Source: Melastoma dodecandrum (Eukaryota; Streptophyta; Magnoliopsida; Myrtales; Melastomataceae). Taken from it: DNA of 64,000 nucleotides. Below are positions 44,734-54,603 of this stretch, piece by piece. Under the pieces are notes generated by a model. The model made no database searches, was not told the DNA's origin, and saw only the letters and a list, made by a program, of their open reading frames with translations. Position 1 is the first letter of the stretch, and each line of letters begins with the position of its first letter. The stretch is taken from positions 83,559-147,558 of the forward strand of contig JARUPY010000258.1 in the NCBI GenBank assembly GCA_029817715.1, written 5' to 3'. A program made the translations under genes and the position numbers.

Positions 44734-46120
44734 GCGTCGCCGCCCGTCCGGCCGGGACGGCGGCCCCCGTCGACGACTCGCGCGGGCTCGCGCTGCTGCC
44801 GGGTCTCGTCGTGGTCGGCGCGGTCTGCTTCAACGCCGGGCTGGCGATCGTCAACGGCAACGTCGCGGGCCTGACGCAGGCGCCGGTCGTGGTCGCCGAA
44901 ATCCTGTTCGTCGGCCTCGCCCATGCGGTGGCGCTCGCCCACTACCGCCGCGAGATGGCGCCCTGGTACGGCCTCCTCGGCCTCTTCGTCGCCTTCGCGG
45001 TGATCCGCTCCCTGGCGTCGCAGACCGTCGACGTCAAAGACCTGCGCGACGTCATGATCATCCCGACCTTCGTGGTCCTGGGCCTCACCTTCGACGCGCG
45101 CCGCCTCCCTCGCGTCTTCGTCGCCATCCAGCTCGTCATGGTGGCGGTGCTGCTGCTCGAGGCCGTGCACCTCGACGCCTATTCGGCGCTGTTCAAGATC
45201 AAGGAATATTATATCAACACTCGCGGCTATACGGCCGAGGACTTCTGGAACACGGATTCCGACCTCTACGTCAGCGCGACCCGGCCGGACGGCAGCTTCC
45301 TCAACATCGTCGACCTGCACCGCCTGTCCTCGATCTTCCTGGAGCCGGTGTCGCTGGGCAACTACTGCATGGTGGTGGTGGCGTTCCTCTGCGCCTGCTG
45401 GCGGTGAGCTCCGTCGCCCGTGCGCTGGTTTCCCTGGCCACCACCACCGCCATGGCCATGATCGGCTGCGACGGGCGCCTCGCCATGGCCTCCACCCTGC
45501 CGATGATCCTGTGCTGCCTCCTCGCGCCGCGGCTGCCGCGCTACAGCGCCCTCGTCTATATCCCGGCCGTCCTGGCGCTGGCCTTCGTCCTCGTCGATCT
45601 CGGGCATTTCCTGCCGGGCGGCGACGATTTTCCGAGCCGCATCGCCCACACCGTCTACCTGCTGGGCGCCTACGACCTCGCCGAATATCTCGGCCTGTCC
45701 GACCGCTTCATGTCCAAGGCCGTCGACAGCGGCATCGCCTATCTCGTCACCACCCAGTCGATCTTCGTCGTCGTGGCGCTCTGGGCCACGATCGCCCTGT
45801 CGGCGTCGGATGATCGGCCCGACAAGTCCCGCATCGTCCACGCCACGATGATCTACGTGGCGCTCAACATGATGGTCAGCTTCGCACTGCTGACCATCAA
45901 GACGGCCGCCCTGCTGTGGTTCACCTACGGCAGCATCCTGGGGCGCCGCCAACCGGCCGCGGACGGCGATCCGGCCCGGGGGCGCCGTGGCCGCCACCGG
46001 CGCCCGCGGGGAAGCCGGCGCCCGAACGCCGCGTCCGGGATGCGCTCCCCTCGGCACCCCGACATCCCCCCGACGGCCCGGCCGGCCCGGGCGGAAGCTC
46101 TCGGAGGACATGATGGTTGA
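44730..46120 (+). pseudogene. Exopolysaccharide polymerase-like membrane protein, one frameshift
   Basis: The GTG at 44730 overlaps a TGA (GTGA). About 225 residues with six helices read to 45405, where a lost C puts a stop (TGA 45405-45407); the next frame continues directly with 'LAVSSVARALVSLATTTAMAMIGCDGRLAM' region and four to five more helices to 46120. Around ten helices and no catalytic motif fit a Wzy/ExoQ-type polymerase that joins repeat units on the periplasmic side. The periplasmic loop 'YYINTRGYTAEDFWNTDSD' is prominent. Assignment rests on topology and context. Confidence 0.65.
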
Positions 46121-46872
46121 CTCGATCTTCGGCCTGACCTTCACCGGCCTCGGCGAGGCCGACCTCGCCCGCGCCATCGCGCGGGACGCCATCCCGCAAG
46201 GGCAGGGGCCACGGGTCGTGGTGACGGACGAACCTCGACCACGTCGTGACCCTGTCGCGCAGCCCCGCGTTCCGCCGGGCCTACGGGCGCGCCGCGGTGG
46301 TGACGGCCGACGGCATGCCGGTCTACCTCTACGCCAGGCTGCGCGGCCTGCCCCTGCCGGGCCGGGTCACGGGGGCGGAACCTGTGCTGGCGCATCCTCG
46401 ACGGCGTCGCGCCCGGCCGCCACCGAGCCTGTTCTTCATCGTCTCCACCGTCGCGGTGGCGGCGTCGATCCGGTCCGAGATGCTCCGACGGGGCTTCTCG
46501 CCGGCCGCGCTCGCCTTCCGGGTCCCGCCCCCGGGCTTCGAGACCGATGCGGCCGCGACGGGCGAGATGGCGTCGAGCATCGCGGGCCACGGCACCACCC
46601 ACCTGTTCCTCGGCGTGGGGTCGCCGAAGTCCGAGATCTGGACCGACGCCGTGCGGGACCGGATCGGGGACTGCTACGTCCTCAACTTCGGCGCCGGCCT
46701 CGAATATTTCGCGGGCACGCGGGCCCGGGCGCCGAGGATCCTGCGCGCCAGCGGGTTCGAATGGGCCTGGCGGCTCGCCGCCGAGCCGAGGCGCCTGTTC
46801 AGGCGCTACCTCGTCGATTCGTGGCGCTTCCTCTGGGTCGTGGGCCGCGACCTGTCGGGCCGCCGCGCCTGA
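46110..46872 (+). pseudogene. WecG/TagA/CpsF (GumM-like) glycosyltransferase with frameshifts
   Basis: The ATG at 46110 follows GGAGG. The protein reads 'IFGLTFTGLGEADLARAI', shifts near 46222 (extra A), 'HVVTLSRSPAFRRAYGRAAVVTADGMPVY', shifts again near 46388 (extra A) and 46430 (lost base), then 'GHGTTHLFLGVGSPKSEIW' and 'FGAGLEYFAGTRARAPRIL', the WecG family core. GumM in xanthan synthesis belongs to this family and adds the second backbone glucose. About 250 residues once shifts are allowed for, the family length. Confidence 0.78.
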
Positions 46873-46922
46873 CACCCTCTCACCTTCCGTCCCGCCATCG
46901 CCGACATCCGGAGACCGCCCCC

Positions 46923-48405
46923 ATGAACATGCAGATCGCCCCCGCGTCGCTCCGCCGCGACGACCGCGCCGGCCACGACGCCCGGCGCTTCGCCGCGCCC
47001 GGCAGCATCGCCCCCGTCATCATGTGCGGCGGCTCCGGCACGCGGCTGTGGCCGGCCTCGCGCGAGAGCATGCCCAAGCAGTTCATCCCGCTCCTCGGGC
47101 CGCTGTCGAGCTTCCAGACCACGGCCCGGCGGGTCTCGGGCGAGGGTTTCGCCCGGCTGATCGTCGTGGCGACGAGCGACGTGCGCTTCATCGTGGCCGA
47201 GCAGCTCCAGGCGCTCGGCATCGCGGCCGACATCGTGCTCGAACCCGAGCGCCGCGACTCGGCCGCCGCCGTCGCGGTGGCGGCCTGCCTGGCGGCGCGC
47301 CAGGACCCTGCGGCCGTGGCGCTGATCCTCGCGGCCGACCACCTGATCCCCGATACCGAGGCCTTCGTGGCGGCCTGCGCGGCCGCCGCCGAGGGCGCGC
47401 GGGCGGGCCTCGTCATGACGCTCGGCGTCAAGCCGACGGGGCCCGCGACCGGCTACGGCTATATCCAGCCCGGCGACGGGCTCGGCGACCACGGCGCCCG
47501 CGCGGTGGCGCGCTTCGTCGAGAAGCCGGAGCGCGCCGCCGCCGAGGCCTACGTGGCCGAGGGCTACCTCTGGAACAGCGGCAATTTCCTGTTCCGCGCC
47601 GACACGATGATCGGCGAGCTCGCGGCTTTCGCCCCCGCCGTGCTGGCGGCGGCCCGAGGCCGCGGTCGAGAAGGCCGAGGTCGACCTCGACTTCATCCGC
47701 CTCGACCCGGCCAGCTTCGCGGCGGCGCCCAGGATCTCGATCGACTACGCCGTCATGGAACGCACCGGCAGGGCCGGCGTGCTCGACGTGTCCTTCGCCT
47801 GGTCGGACGTCGGCACCTGGGGCGCCCTCTGGGCCGCCTCGGAGCGGGACGACAGCGGCAATGCCGCGCGGGGCGACGTCGAGCTCTTGGATACGCGCGG
47901 CAGCTTCGTGCACAGCGACGGCCTGCTCACCACCGTGGTGGGGCTCGAGGATGCCGTGGTGGTGGCCACGCGCGACGCCGTGCTGGTGACGACCCGCGAG
48001 CGCTCCGACGACGTGAAGCGGCTGGTCGCGGGCCTCAAGGCCAAGGGCCGGGCCGAGGCCGACGACCACCTGCTGATGTACCGCCCCTGGGGGTCCTACC
48101 AGCGCATCGACATCGGCTCGCGCTTCCAGGTCAAGCGCATCACCGTCAAGCCCGGCCAGCGCCTGTCCCTGCAGAAGCACTTCCACCGCGCCGAGCACTG
48201 GGTCGTGGTGCGCGGCACCGCCGAGGTCACGATCGACGACCGGGTGATCCTGCGCCACGAGAACGAGGCCGCCTACCTGCCGATCGGCTCGGTCCACCGC
48301 CTCGCCAATCCCGGCAAGATCGACCTCGAGATGATCGAGGTCCAGGTCGGGTCCTACACGGGCGAGGACGACATCGTCCGCTTCGAGGACGTCTACGGAC
48401 GGTGA
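46923..48405 (+). pseudogene. manC: Mannose-1-phosphate guanylyltransferase / mannose-6-phosphate isomerase, one frameshift
   Basis: The N-terminal domain has the nucleotidyltransferase motif 'MCGGSGTRLWPASRESMPKQF', 'EPERRDSAAAVAVAA' and 'RFVEKPERAAAEAYV'. A shift near 47657 changes frame; the sequence then continues 'SIDYAVMERTGRAGVLDVSFAWSDVGTWGALW' region and the C-terminal cupin isomerase domain with 'LSLQKHFHRAEHWVVV'. The enzyme makes GDP-mannose, so the polymer contains mannose or a derivative. Apart from the single shift it is complete (about 493 residues). Confidence 0.88.
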
Positions 48406-48416
48406 CGGGCGGCCCC

Positions 48417-49484
48417 ATGTCCCACGCCTCCGCCGCCGTGCCGGCCCGCGGCCTCATCGACCGGCGCGCCCTCCTGGCCGCCGCCGGCCTGTCGCCCCTC
48501 ATGGGGGCGAGGGGCCGCGCCGCGGAGCCGCGCGCCTGGCTCAACGTCAACCTGCAGGGCCTCGAAGGCGGATCCGCGGTGCCGGGGCGCGAGGGCACCG
48601 ACTATTTCGCCGCGACCGCGGACGACCTGCGCTATCTCGCGGCCCGCACCACCGGTCCCGCGCGCCTGCCGTTCCGCTGGGAGCGCCTGCAGCACCGGCC
48701 GGGCGGCCCGCTCGACGCCGCCTACCTCGGCGAGATCGCCTCCGTGGCGGATGCCGCGGCGGCGGTCGGGCGCGCCGTCATCCTCGATTGCCACAATTAC
48801 ATGCGCCGCCCGGTCGACGGCACGGACAGGATCGTCGGCGCGGCCGGACGGCGCCCTCGGCGCGGGGCACCTCGCCGACCTGTGGCACCGGCTCGCCGCG
48901 GCCCTCGCCCGGCATCCGGGCGTCGCGGGCTGGGACATCATGAACGAGCCGCACGACCTCGGCCCCGGTCAGCCCCTCGCCGCCCTCATGCAGGCCGCCG
49001 TCGAGGCGATCGACGCCGCCGCGCCCCGCAAGACGATCCTCGTCGAGGGCGACCGGCTGGTCCTCGGCGGAACATTGGGCGGAGGCCAACCCCGCCTATC
49101 CGCTGCGCGACGCCAACGACCGCATCACCTATTCGGCCCATTGCTACGCCGATGCCGACGCCTCCGGCACGCATTTCGCCTATGGCGCGCTCCGCGAGGC
49201 CGGCATCCCCGACACGGTGCTGGTCGACCGCACGCGCGGCTTCGCCGACCGGGGCGCCCGCCACGGGCTGCGGGGCAACATCGGGGAAACGAACGGCGGG
49301 ACCGACGATCCGCGCTGGTCCACCGTCCTCGACGCCGGGCTGGCGTTCTGGAAGCGGAGCGGGCTCTCGGCCAACCTCTGGTTCTACGGCGCGCGCTTTC
49401 GGCGCCAACCCCTTCAACCTCTATCCTGTCGACGGCGTCGAGGCGCCGCAATGGCGCGTCGTCGCCCGGCATCTCGCGGCCTGA
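48417..49484 (+). pseudogene. Glycoside hydrolase family 5 enzyme of the exopolysaccharide locus, three frameshifts
   Basis: ATG 48417, 12 bases after manC. A twin-arginine-like signal ('LIDRRALLAAAGLSPLMG') is followed by GH5 features: 'PFRWERLQHRPGGPLDAAYL', 'LDCHNYMRRP', the acid/base Glu in 'DIMNEPHDLG' and the nucleophile Glu in 'RGNIGETNGG'. Single extra bases near 48850, 49074 and 49399 shift the frame three times and so restore it by the stop at 49484, a pattern typical of sequencing insertions. GH5 includes endoglucanases; here it may trim a cellulose-like polymer. Confidence 0.8.
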
Positions 49485-49599
49485 GGGACCCCATTTCAAC
49501 CGGTGCTTCGATCCACAGAGCAGGCCGAGGACGGCAGGCGGAAGAACGAAGCACGGATTGAGAAAGGATTCCCGACCGAACTCCAAGGATCAGAGCAGG

Positions 49600-51132
49600 A
49601 TGGCCGACAGCCTCGTCCGCAATTCCATGGTGAACGCCGTCGCGGGCGTCTTCACGACGCTCGGCGGCTTTTCAGGCACGATCATCGTGGCCCGGCTGCT
49701 CGGCGTGCAGGGCACGGGCGTCGTGGCCTTCGCCACCTGGGCCGTGACGGTCGGCGTCATCGTCTCGGACCTCGGCCTCACGGGCTGCCTGACACGCTTC
49801 CTGCCCGAACTCCTGGCGCGGGGCGAGGTCGCGGCGGCCGAGCGCCTGACCTACAGGCTGTTCCGGGCCTTCCTCCTCCCGGTGGCCTCCGTCGCGGCGG
49901 GTTTCGTCCTCTACGCGCTCTGGCTCTCCTGGCGCACCCCGGACGGTGCCGCCCTGGCCGTCGCGCCGGACCGCTACACGGCTTCGCCGCTCTTCTGGCT
50001 GCTGGTCGGCGTGGCCGGCCTCGCGCAGGCGCTGGCGAATTTCGTCACCTGCTGGCTGCGGGGCCTGCAGGATTTCGGCATGCTGGCCCGGGTCGCGGTC
50101 GCCACCTGCCTGACCCAGGTGCTCGGCACGAGCCTCGGCGCGGCGCTGTTCGGCGTCGGCGGCGCCCTCGCCGCCCTGGCGGCGGGCGCCTTCGCGGGGG
50201 CGCTGCTCCTCGCCCGCATGCCGCCCGCCAGGGGCCGGCTCCCGCGCGCCCTCCGGCGCCGCGTCGCGCGCTTATCGCTCGAAACCTGGGGCAGCTACCT
50301 GCTCACCGCCTTTTTCGCCTCGCGCATGGAGGTGTTCTTCCTCGAGCGGAGCTGGGGGAGCCACGCCATCGGGCTCTTCACGGTGAGCCTGACCCTGTCC
50401 AACCTCGCCACCCAGGGGCCGCTGCTGCTCACGGGGGCGCTGCTCCCCCGCCTGTCGGGCCATCTCGGCCGGGAGCAGCAGGGAGAGGCGCGCGCCGTCT
50501 ACGCGGCGAGCACCCGGCTCATGGCGCTGCTCGTCTTCCCGGCCTGTCTCGGCATGGCGGCCATCGTGCCCGTCCTCCTGCCCGTCATGTACGGGCCGAG
50601 CTTCGCCCCTGCCGTGCCGAGCGCGACCGTGCTGCTCGCCGCCTCGGCCGTCTCGGCCACGACCTCGGTCGCCACCGTCTACCTCTACGCGACGGAGCGC
50701 ACGCGCTTCATGCTCGGCACGGCGGTCTTCGGCGCCACCCTGTCGATCCTGGCGGGGCTCACGGTGGTGCCGGCCTTCGGGCCGCTGGCCGCCGCCTGCG
50801 GGCGCGGCGGCATCCAGGTCGCCATCGCCGGCGGGGCGGTCTGGTACCTCCACGCGCGGCTGCGCTGCCCGACGCCGCTCGCCGCCCTCGGCAAGCTGCT
50901 GCTGGCCGCCGGCTTCTGCGCCGCTGCGGCGCGCCTGTGCGTCGTGCTGCGGCCCGACGGCGCGGGGCTCGCCCTGGCGATCGGGGCGGGGGGCCTGACC
51001 TACGCGGCCGCGATCCGGGTCATCCGTCCCCTGCCGGCCGGCGACATCGCCAAGCTGCGCGGCGCCGTGCCGGCCCTGCCGCGGCCGCTCCGCCCCGTCG
51101 CCCAGGCCGGGCTCGGATGGATCTCGCCTTGA
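49600..51132 (+). CDS. Polysaccharide flippase, Wzx/MATE-like
   Basis: A 510-residue membrane protein with 12-14 helices and the polysaccharide biosynthesis protein pattern ('AVAGVFTTLGGFSGTIIVARLLGVQGTGVVAF' near the start, 'VLLPVMYGPSFAPAV' later). It would flip lipid-linked repeat units to the periplasm for the polymerase. Intact frame; 115 bases after the GH5 stop and 16 before the next gene. Confidence 0.88.
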   Translation: MADSLVRNSMVNAVAGVFTTLGGFSGTIIVARLLGVQGTGVVAFATWAVTVGVIVSDLGLTGCLTRFLPELLARGEVAAAERLTYRLFRAFLLPVASVAAGFVLYALWLSWRTPDGAALAVAPDRYTASPLFWLLVGVAGLAQALANFVTCWLRGLQDFGMLARVAVATCLTQVLGTSLGAALFGVGGALAALAAGAFAGALLLARMPPARGRLPRALRRRVARLSLETWGSYLLTAFFASRMEVFFLERSWGSHAIGLFTVSLTLSNLATQGPLLLTGALLPRLSGHLGREQQGEARAVYAASTRLMALLVFPACLGMAAIVPVLLPVMYGPSFAPAVPSATVLLAASAVSATTSVATVYLYATERTRFMLGTAVFGATLSILAGLTVVPAFGPLAAACGRGGIQVAIAGGAVWYLHARLRCPTPLAALGKLLLAAGFCAAAARLCVVLRPDGAGLALAIGAGGLTYAAAIRVIRPLPAGDIAKLRGAVPALPRPLRPVAQAGLGWISP

Positions 51133-51148
51133 ATACGGGAGATGCGCC

Positions 51149-52309
51149 ATGCTGGATCGCACGGGACGGGACGGCCCAAAACGCCATTGGTGGGCCGGCC
51201 CGCGAATGGCCGATGATCACGCGCAGGAAGAACGGCAGGATCGCGTGGGCGGGCCCACGCGATCCCGCTTGGCGGCCTGCCTGGTGACGGGCTCGCCCGA
51301 AAGCGGGCGCTGCGGCATCCACGACTACACCGCCGCGCTCGCCCGCGCGCTCGGCCGCAGCGGCGTCTCGGTCGAGATCATCGACCAGCGCGACTGGTCG
51401 GTCGCCGGCACGCTCGGCCTCGCCCGGCGGCTCCGCGCCGCGGCGCCCGACGTCGTGCAGCTGCAATATCCCATGATCGTGGGCTGGCGCAGCCTCGGGC
51501 CGCAGGCGCTCGGTTTCCTGGGCCGCTGGCCGACGGTCGTCACCCTGCACGAATACACGACCTTCGATCCGTTGCGCCGCGCCTCGCTCTGGGCCTTCGC
51601 GGCCTCGGCGCGCCGGATCGTCATGACGACGCGATGCGAGTCCGAGCGCTTCCTCGAACAGTTCCCGGCGGCCCGGCCGAAGAGCACCGTCATCCCCATC
51701 GGCAGCAACCTGCCGTTCAGGCCGGGCCGGGCGGCCCGCGGCGAGGCGCGCAGGGTCGTCTATTTCGGCCAGATCAAGCCGCTGAAGGGCTTCGAGTCCT
51801 TCCTCGACCTCGCCGAGATCGCGGCGGCGCGCGGCCTGCCGTGGCGCTTCGCGGTCGTGGGGGCCCCGGTCGGCTGGGCCCGGCCCTACCTCGACGCCAT
51901 GCGGGCGCGCACCGCCTCCCTCGCCCTCGACTGGATCCTCGACCGGGGCGACGACGAGACGGCCGACCTCCTGGCGGGCGCCGACGCCGCCTACCTGCCC
52001 TTTCCCGACGGCGCCTCGGAGCGTCGCGGCAGCCTCGTCGCCGCGCTGGGCAACGGCCTGCCCGTCGTCACGACCGACGGGCCGGACCGCCCCGCCGACA
52101 TGGCCGGCGCGATGCTCTTCGCCCCGAGCCCGGCGGACGCCTGCGCGCGCCTCGAGGCCCTCTTCGCCGACGCGGTCCTGGAACAGCGGCTGCGCGCCGC
52201 CGGCCCCGCCTACGTGCTCAGATTCGACTGGGACGCCATCGGCGCCCGCTACGCCGCGCTCTACCGCGAGGTGGCCGGCAAGACCACGCCGGTCGGCATG
52301 CCCGCCTGA
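51149..52309 (+). CDS. GT4-like glycosyltransferase
   Basis: 386 residues. The ATG at 51149 has GGGAG 7-11 bases upstream, which favours it over an ATG at 51206 without an SD, but the first 40 residues are polar and unlike the family. The GT-B fold follows: 'SGRCGIHDYTAALARAL' (acceptor domain), 'VVTLHEYTTFDPL', then 'VVYFGQIKPLKGFESFL' and 'LAGADAAYLPFPDGASERRGSLVAALGNGLPVV' (donor domain). Adds a sugar in the exopolysaccharide repeat. A perfect hairpin lies within its early codons. Confidence 0.85.
   Translation: MLDRTGRDGPKRHWWAGPRMADDHAQEERQDRVGGPTRSRLAACLVTGSPESGRCGIHDYTAALARALGRSGVSVEIIDQRDWSVAGTLGLARRLRAAAPDVVQLQYPMIVGWRSLGPQALGFLGRWPTVVTLHEYTTFDPLRRASLWAFAASARRIVMTTRCESERFLEQFPAARPKSTVIPIGSNLPFRPGRAARGEARRVVYFGQIKPLKGFESFLDLAEIAAARGLPWRFAVVGAPVGWARPYLDAMRARTASLALDWILDRGDDETADLLAGADAAYLPFPDGASERRGSLVAALGNGLPVVTTDGPDRPADMAGAMLFAPSPADACARLEALFADAVLEQRLRAAGPAYVLRFDWDAIGARYAALYREVAGKTTPVGMPA
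51238..51265. repeat. Perfect 12-base-pair hairpin early in a glycosyltransferase gene
   Basis: GGATCGCGTGGG pairs perfectly with CCCACGCGATCC around a CGGG loop. A stem this strong inside coding sequence is unusual; it lies about 90 bases after the start codon in a stretch that codes for untypical residues, so it may be a leader structure or an intra-operon attenuator. Confidence 0.45.
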
Positions 52310-52343
52310 GCCGGATGCCGGAGGCGAATCAGGAGCGATCACG

Positions 52344-53495
52344 ATGCAGAACCATGCCAGGCGACGGGTCTTCGTGACCGGCGGGGACAGTGCGGTCAGC
52401 TTCTCGGGCTGCGCGCGCTTCTTCATGGACGGCCTCGCCCGGGAAATGCCGGACTTCGACGTCCTGCCGATCCCGATCCATTCCTATCGCGCTTTGTTCC
52501 GCGCCACCGCGCTCTGGGGCGCCACGCGGCGCGTGGACCCGCGCCGCTACTTCTTCATGACGCGGCAGTTCCAGGACGCGAACTGGTCGGCGAACCGCTT
52601 CGGCTCGCGGCCCGGCGACATCCTCGTGTCGTTCCTCCCCGTGCTGATCGACGCGGCGCCCTTCGACAGGCGGTTCCTCTACGTCGACATGACCTTCGGC
52701 CAGTACCTGACCTACGGCCAGTTCGCCGACATCCCGGGCCGGATCAGGGCCGAACTCCTCGCCCAGGAGCGGGCCTCCTACGCGGTCGCGGACCGCATCT
52801 TCGCCTTCACGGGCGAGGTGCGGCGCCAGCTCGTCGAGGGCTACGGGATCGCAGAGGACCGCATCGAGGTGATCGGCCGCGGGCTGAACCTGCCGGCCGG
52901 CGCCGCGGCCGCGCGCCCGCAGCCCGAGGCGCCCGCGTCGTCCCGGCGGGCGCTGAGGATCGGCTTCGTCGGCCACGATTTCGAGCGCAAGGGCCTCCTG
53001 GAGCTCATCGAGGCGCTCGACGCCGACGAGGCGCTGCGCGCCGCCGTGCACGTGGAGGTCGTGGGTCCCGAGCGCGCGCTGCTGCCCGAACGCCCCTTCC
53101 TGACGGCCCACGGCTACATCGACAAGGACAGCCGCATGGCGGACCTGCTCGCCGTGATGGACCGCTGCCACCTCGGCTACCTCTTCTCGAAATCCGAGGG
53201 CATCCCGGGGTCCGTGATGGAATTCCTGAGCCGCGGCGTGCCCTGCATGGTCTCCGACATCGAGCCCATGCGGGGCCTCGCGGGTCTGCCCGGTGTCGTG
53301 ACCCTGCCGCTCTCGGGCGGCGCGGCGGCGGTGCGTGACGCGCTGCGCTCCCTCCTCGCCGCGCCGGGCCGCCTCGCGGAGCTCAAGGCCGCGGCGGCGG
53401 GGTCGGGCCTCGACGGCTGGACCGACCAGGCCCGCGCCGTCGCGGCCTGGTGCCGGATGCCGGCCCTGCCGGCCGGCCGGCGGACCGCGGCCTGA
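52344..53495 (+). CDS. GT4-like glycosyltransferase
   Basis: A 383-residue GT-B enzyme. 'VTGGDSAVSFSGCARFFMDGLAREM' begins the acceptor domain, 'RIGFVGHDFERKGLLELIEAL' the donor domain, and 'LGYLFSKSEGIPGSVMEFLSRGVPCM' is the nucleotide-sugar site with the E-x7-E-like arrangement. 34 bases after the previous gene and 15 before the next. Sugar and linkage cannot be read. Confidence 0.85.
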   Translation: MQNHARRRVFVTGGDSAVSFSGCARFFMDGLAREMPDFDVLPIPIHSYRALFRATALWGATRRVDPRRYFFMTRQFQDANWSANRFGSRPGDILVSFLPVLIDAAPFDRRFLYVDMTFGQYLTYGQFADIPGRIRAELLAQERASYAVADRIFAFTGEVRRQLVEGYGIAEDRIEVIGRGLNLPAGAAAARPQPEAPASSRRALRIGFVGHDFERKGLLELIEALDADEALRAAVHVEVVGPERALLPERPFLTAHGYIDKDSRMADLLAVMDRCHLGYLFSKSEGIPGSVMEFLSRGVPCMVSDIEPMRGLAGLPGVVTLPLSGGAAAVRDALRSLLAAPGRLAELKAAAAGSGLDGWTDQARAVAAWCRMPALPAGRRTAA

Positions 53496-53510
53496 CGGGG
53501 AGGCACGACG

Positions 53511-54590
53511 ATGCGGATCGACGTCATGATGCCGGCCTTCGACGCCGCCAGGACCATCGGCGCCGCGATCGCATCGCTGCAGCGCCAGACCCACACCGAC
53601 CTGCGCATCCTCGTGGTCGACGACGGCTCGCGCGACGAAACCCCCGCCGGCGTGGCGGAGCTGGCGGGGCGCGACGGCCGCATCCTGGCGACCCGGCAGG
53701 AGAACCGCGGCATCGTCGGCGCCCGCAATGCCGCCCTGGCCCGGGCCGAGACCCCCTTCGTGGCGCAGCTCGATGCCGACGACCTGTCCGAGCCCGACCA
53801 TATCGCGCGCCTCGCCGCCCATCTCGATCGGCACCCCGGCTGCGTGGCGGTCTCGGGCGCGGCCCGGCAGATCGATGCGGAGGGCCGGCCCCTCGGCGCC
53901 GTGTCGCGGTTCGGCCCGCCCGCCGCGGCCGATGCCGCGCTGACGCCGGCGCGCGAGCCCGTGATGATGCCCTTCTGCCTGTGGCGCCGCGAAGCCCTGG
54001 AGGCGGTGGGCGGCTATCGCGAGGTCGGGATCGGGGAGGACTGCGACCTCGCCTGGCGCCTGCTCGGCCTGGGCGAGGCCACCAACCTCGACGCGATCGT
54101 GGGCTCCCACAGGATACACGACAGCGCGACCGGCACCGCGCTCGCCGACGGCCGCAGCTTCGCGGTCTGCACGCAGCTCGTCGCCCTCTCGGCGGACCGG
54201 CGCCGGCGCGGCCGTCCGGACCTCGGCTTCGACGCCCCGGGTTCCGCGCGGCTGCGCGCGGCCCCGACGCTCGACGCCATGCTGGAGACCCGCGCCGCCG
54301 ACCTCGACGGCGACGAGATCGCGCCCCTGCGCATGCGCGTCGCCGCCAAGCTGCTGCAATGGTGCGAGTGGCGGGGTCGGCTGCCCGAGCCCCCCGACGC
54401 GGCCCTCCTCCGGCGCGCCTTCGCGCGGGGGCCCGAGCTGCCCGCCGCGGCGGGCCGGGAGGTCCGGCGGCTGCGGGCCGTGATCGGCGCGCGGCTGCTG
54501 CGGCGCGGGAAGGTCGCCGGGGCCGCGACGCTGCTGCCCGGGAGGCTGGTCCCGGAAGCCTGCGCCAGGACGGCGCTCGGCCGATACTGA
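53511..54590 (+). CDS. GT2 family glycosyltransferase
   Basis: A 359-residue enzyme with the GT-A core: 'MMPAFDAARTIGAAIASLQRQTH', 'ILVVDDGSRDET', the metal-binding 'QLDADDLSEPDH' and 'EDCDLAWRLLGLGE'. Likely transfers a hexose to the growing repeat on the cytoplasmic face. The C-terminal 130 residues are helical and specific to this protein. Confidence 0.88.
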   Translation: MRIDVMMPAFDAARTIGAAIASLQRQTHTDLRILVVDDGSRDETPAGVAELAGRDGRILATRQENRGIVGARNAALARAETPFVAQLDADDLSEPDHIARLAAHLDRHPGCVAVSGAARQIDAEGRPLGAVSRFGPPAAADAALTPAREPVMMPFCLWRREALEAVGGYREVGIGEDCDLAWRLLGLGEATNLDAIVGSHRIHDSATGTALADGRSFAVCTQLVALSADRRRRGRPDLGFDAPGSARLRAAPTLDAMLETRAADLDGDEIAPLRMRVAAKLLQWCEWRGRLPEPPDAALLRRAFARGPELPAAAGREVRRLRAVIGARLLRRGKVAGAATLLPGRLVPEACARTALGRY

Positions 54591-54603
54591 CGCGGAAGGA
54601 CCC

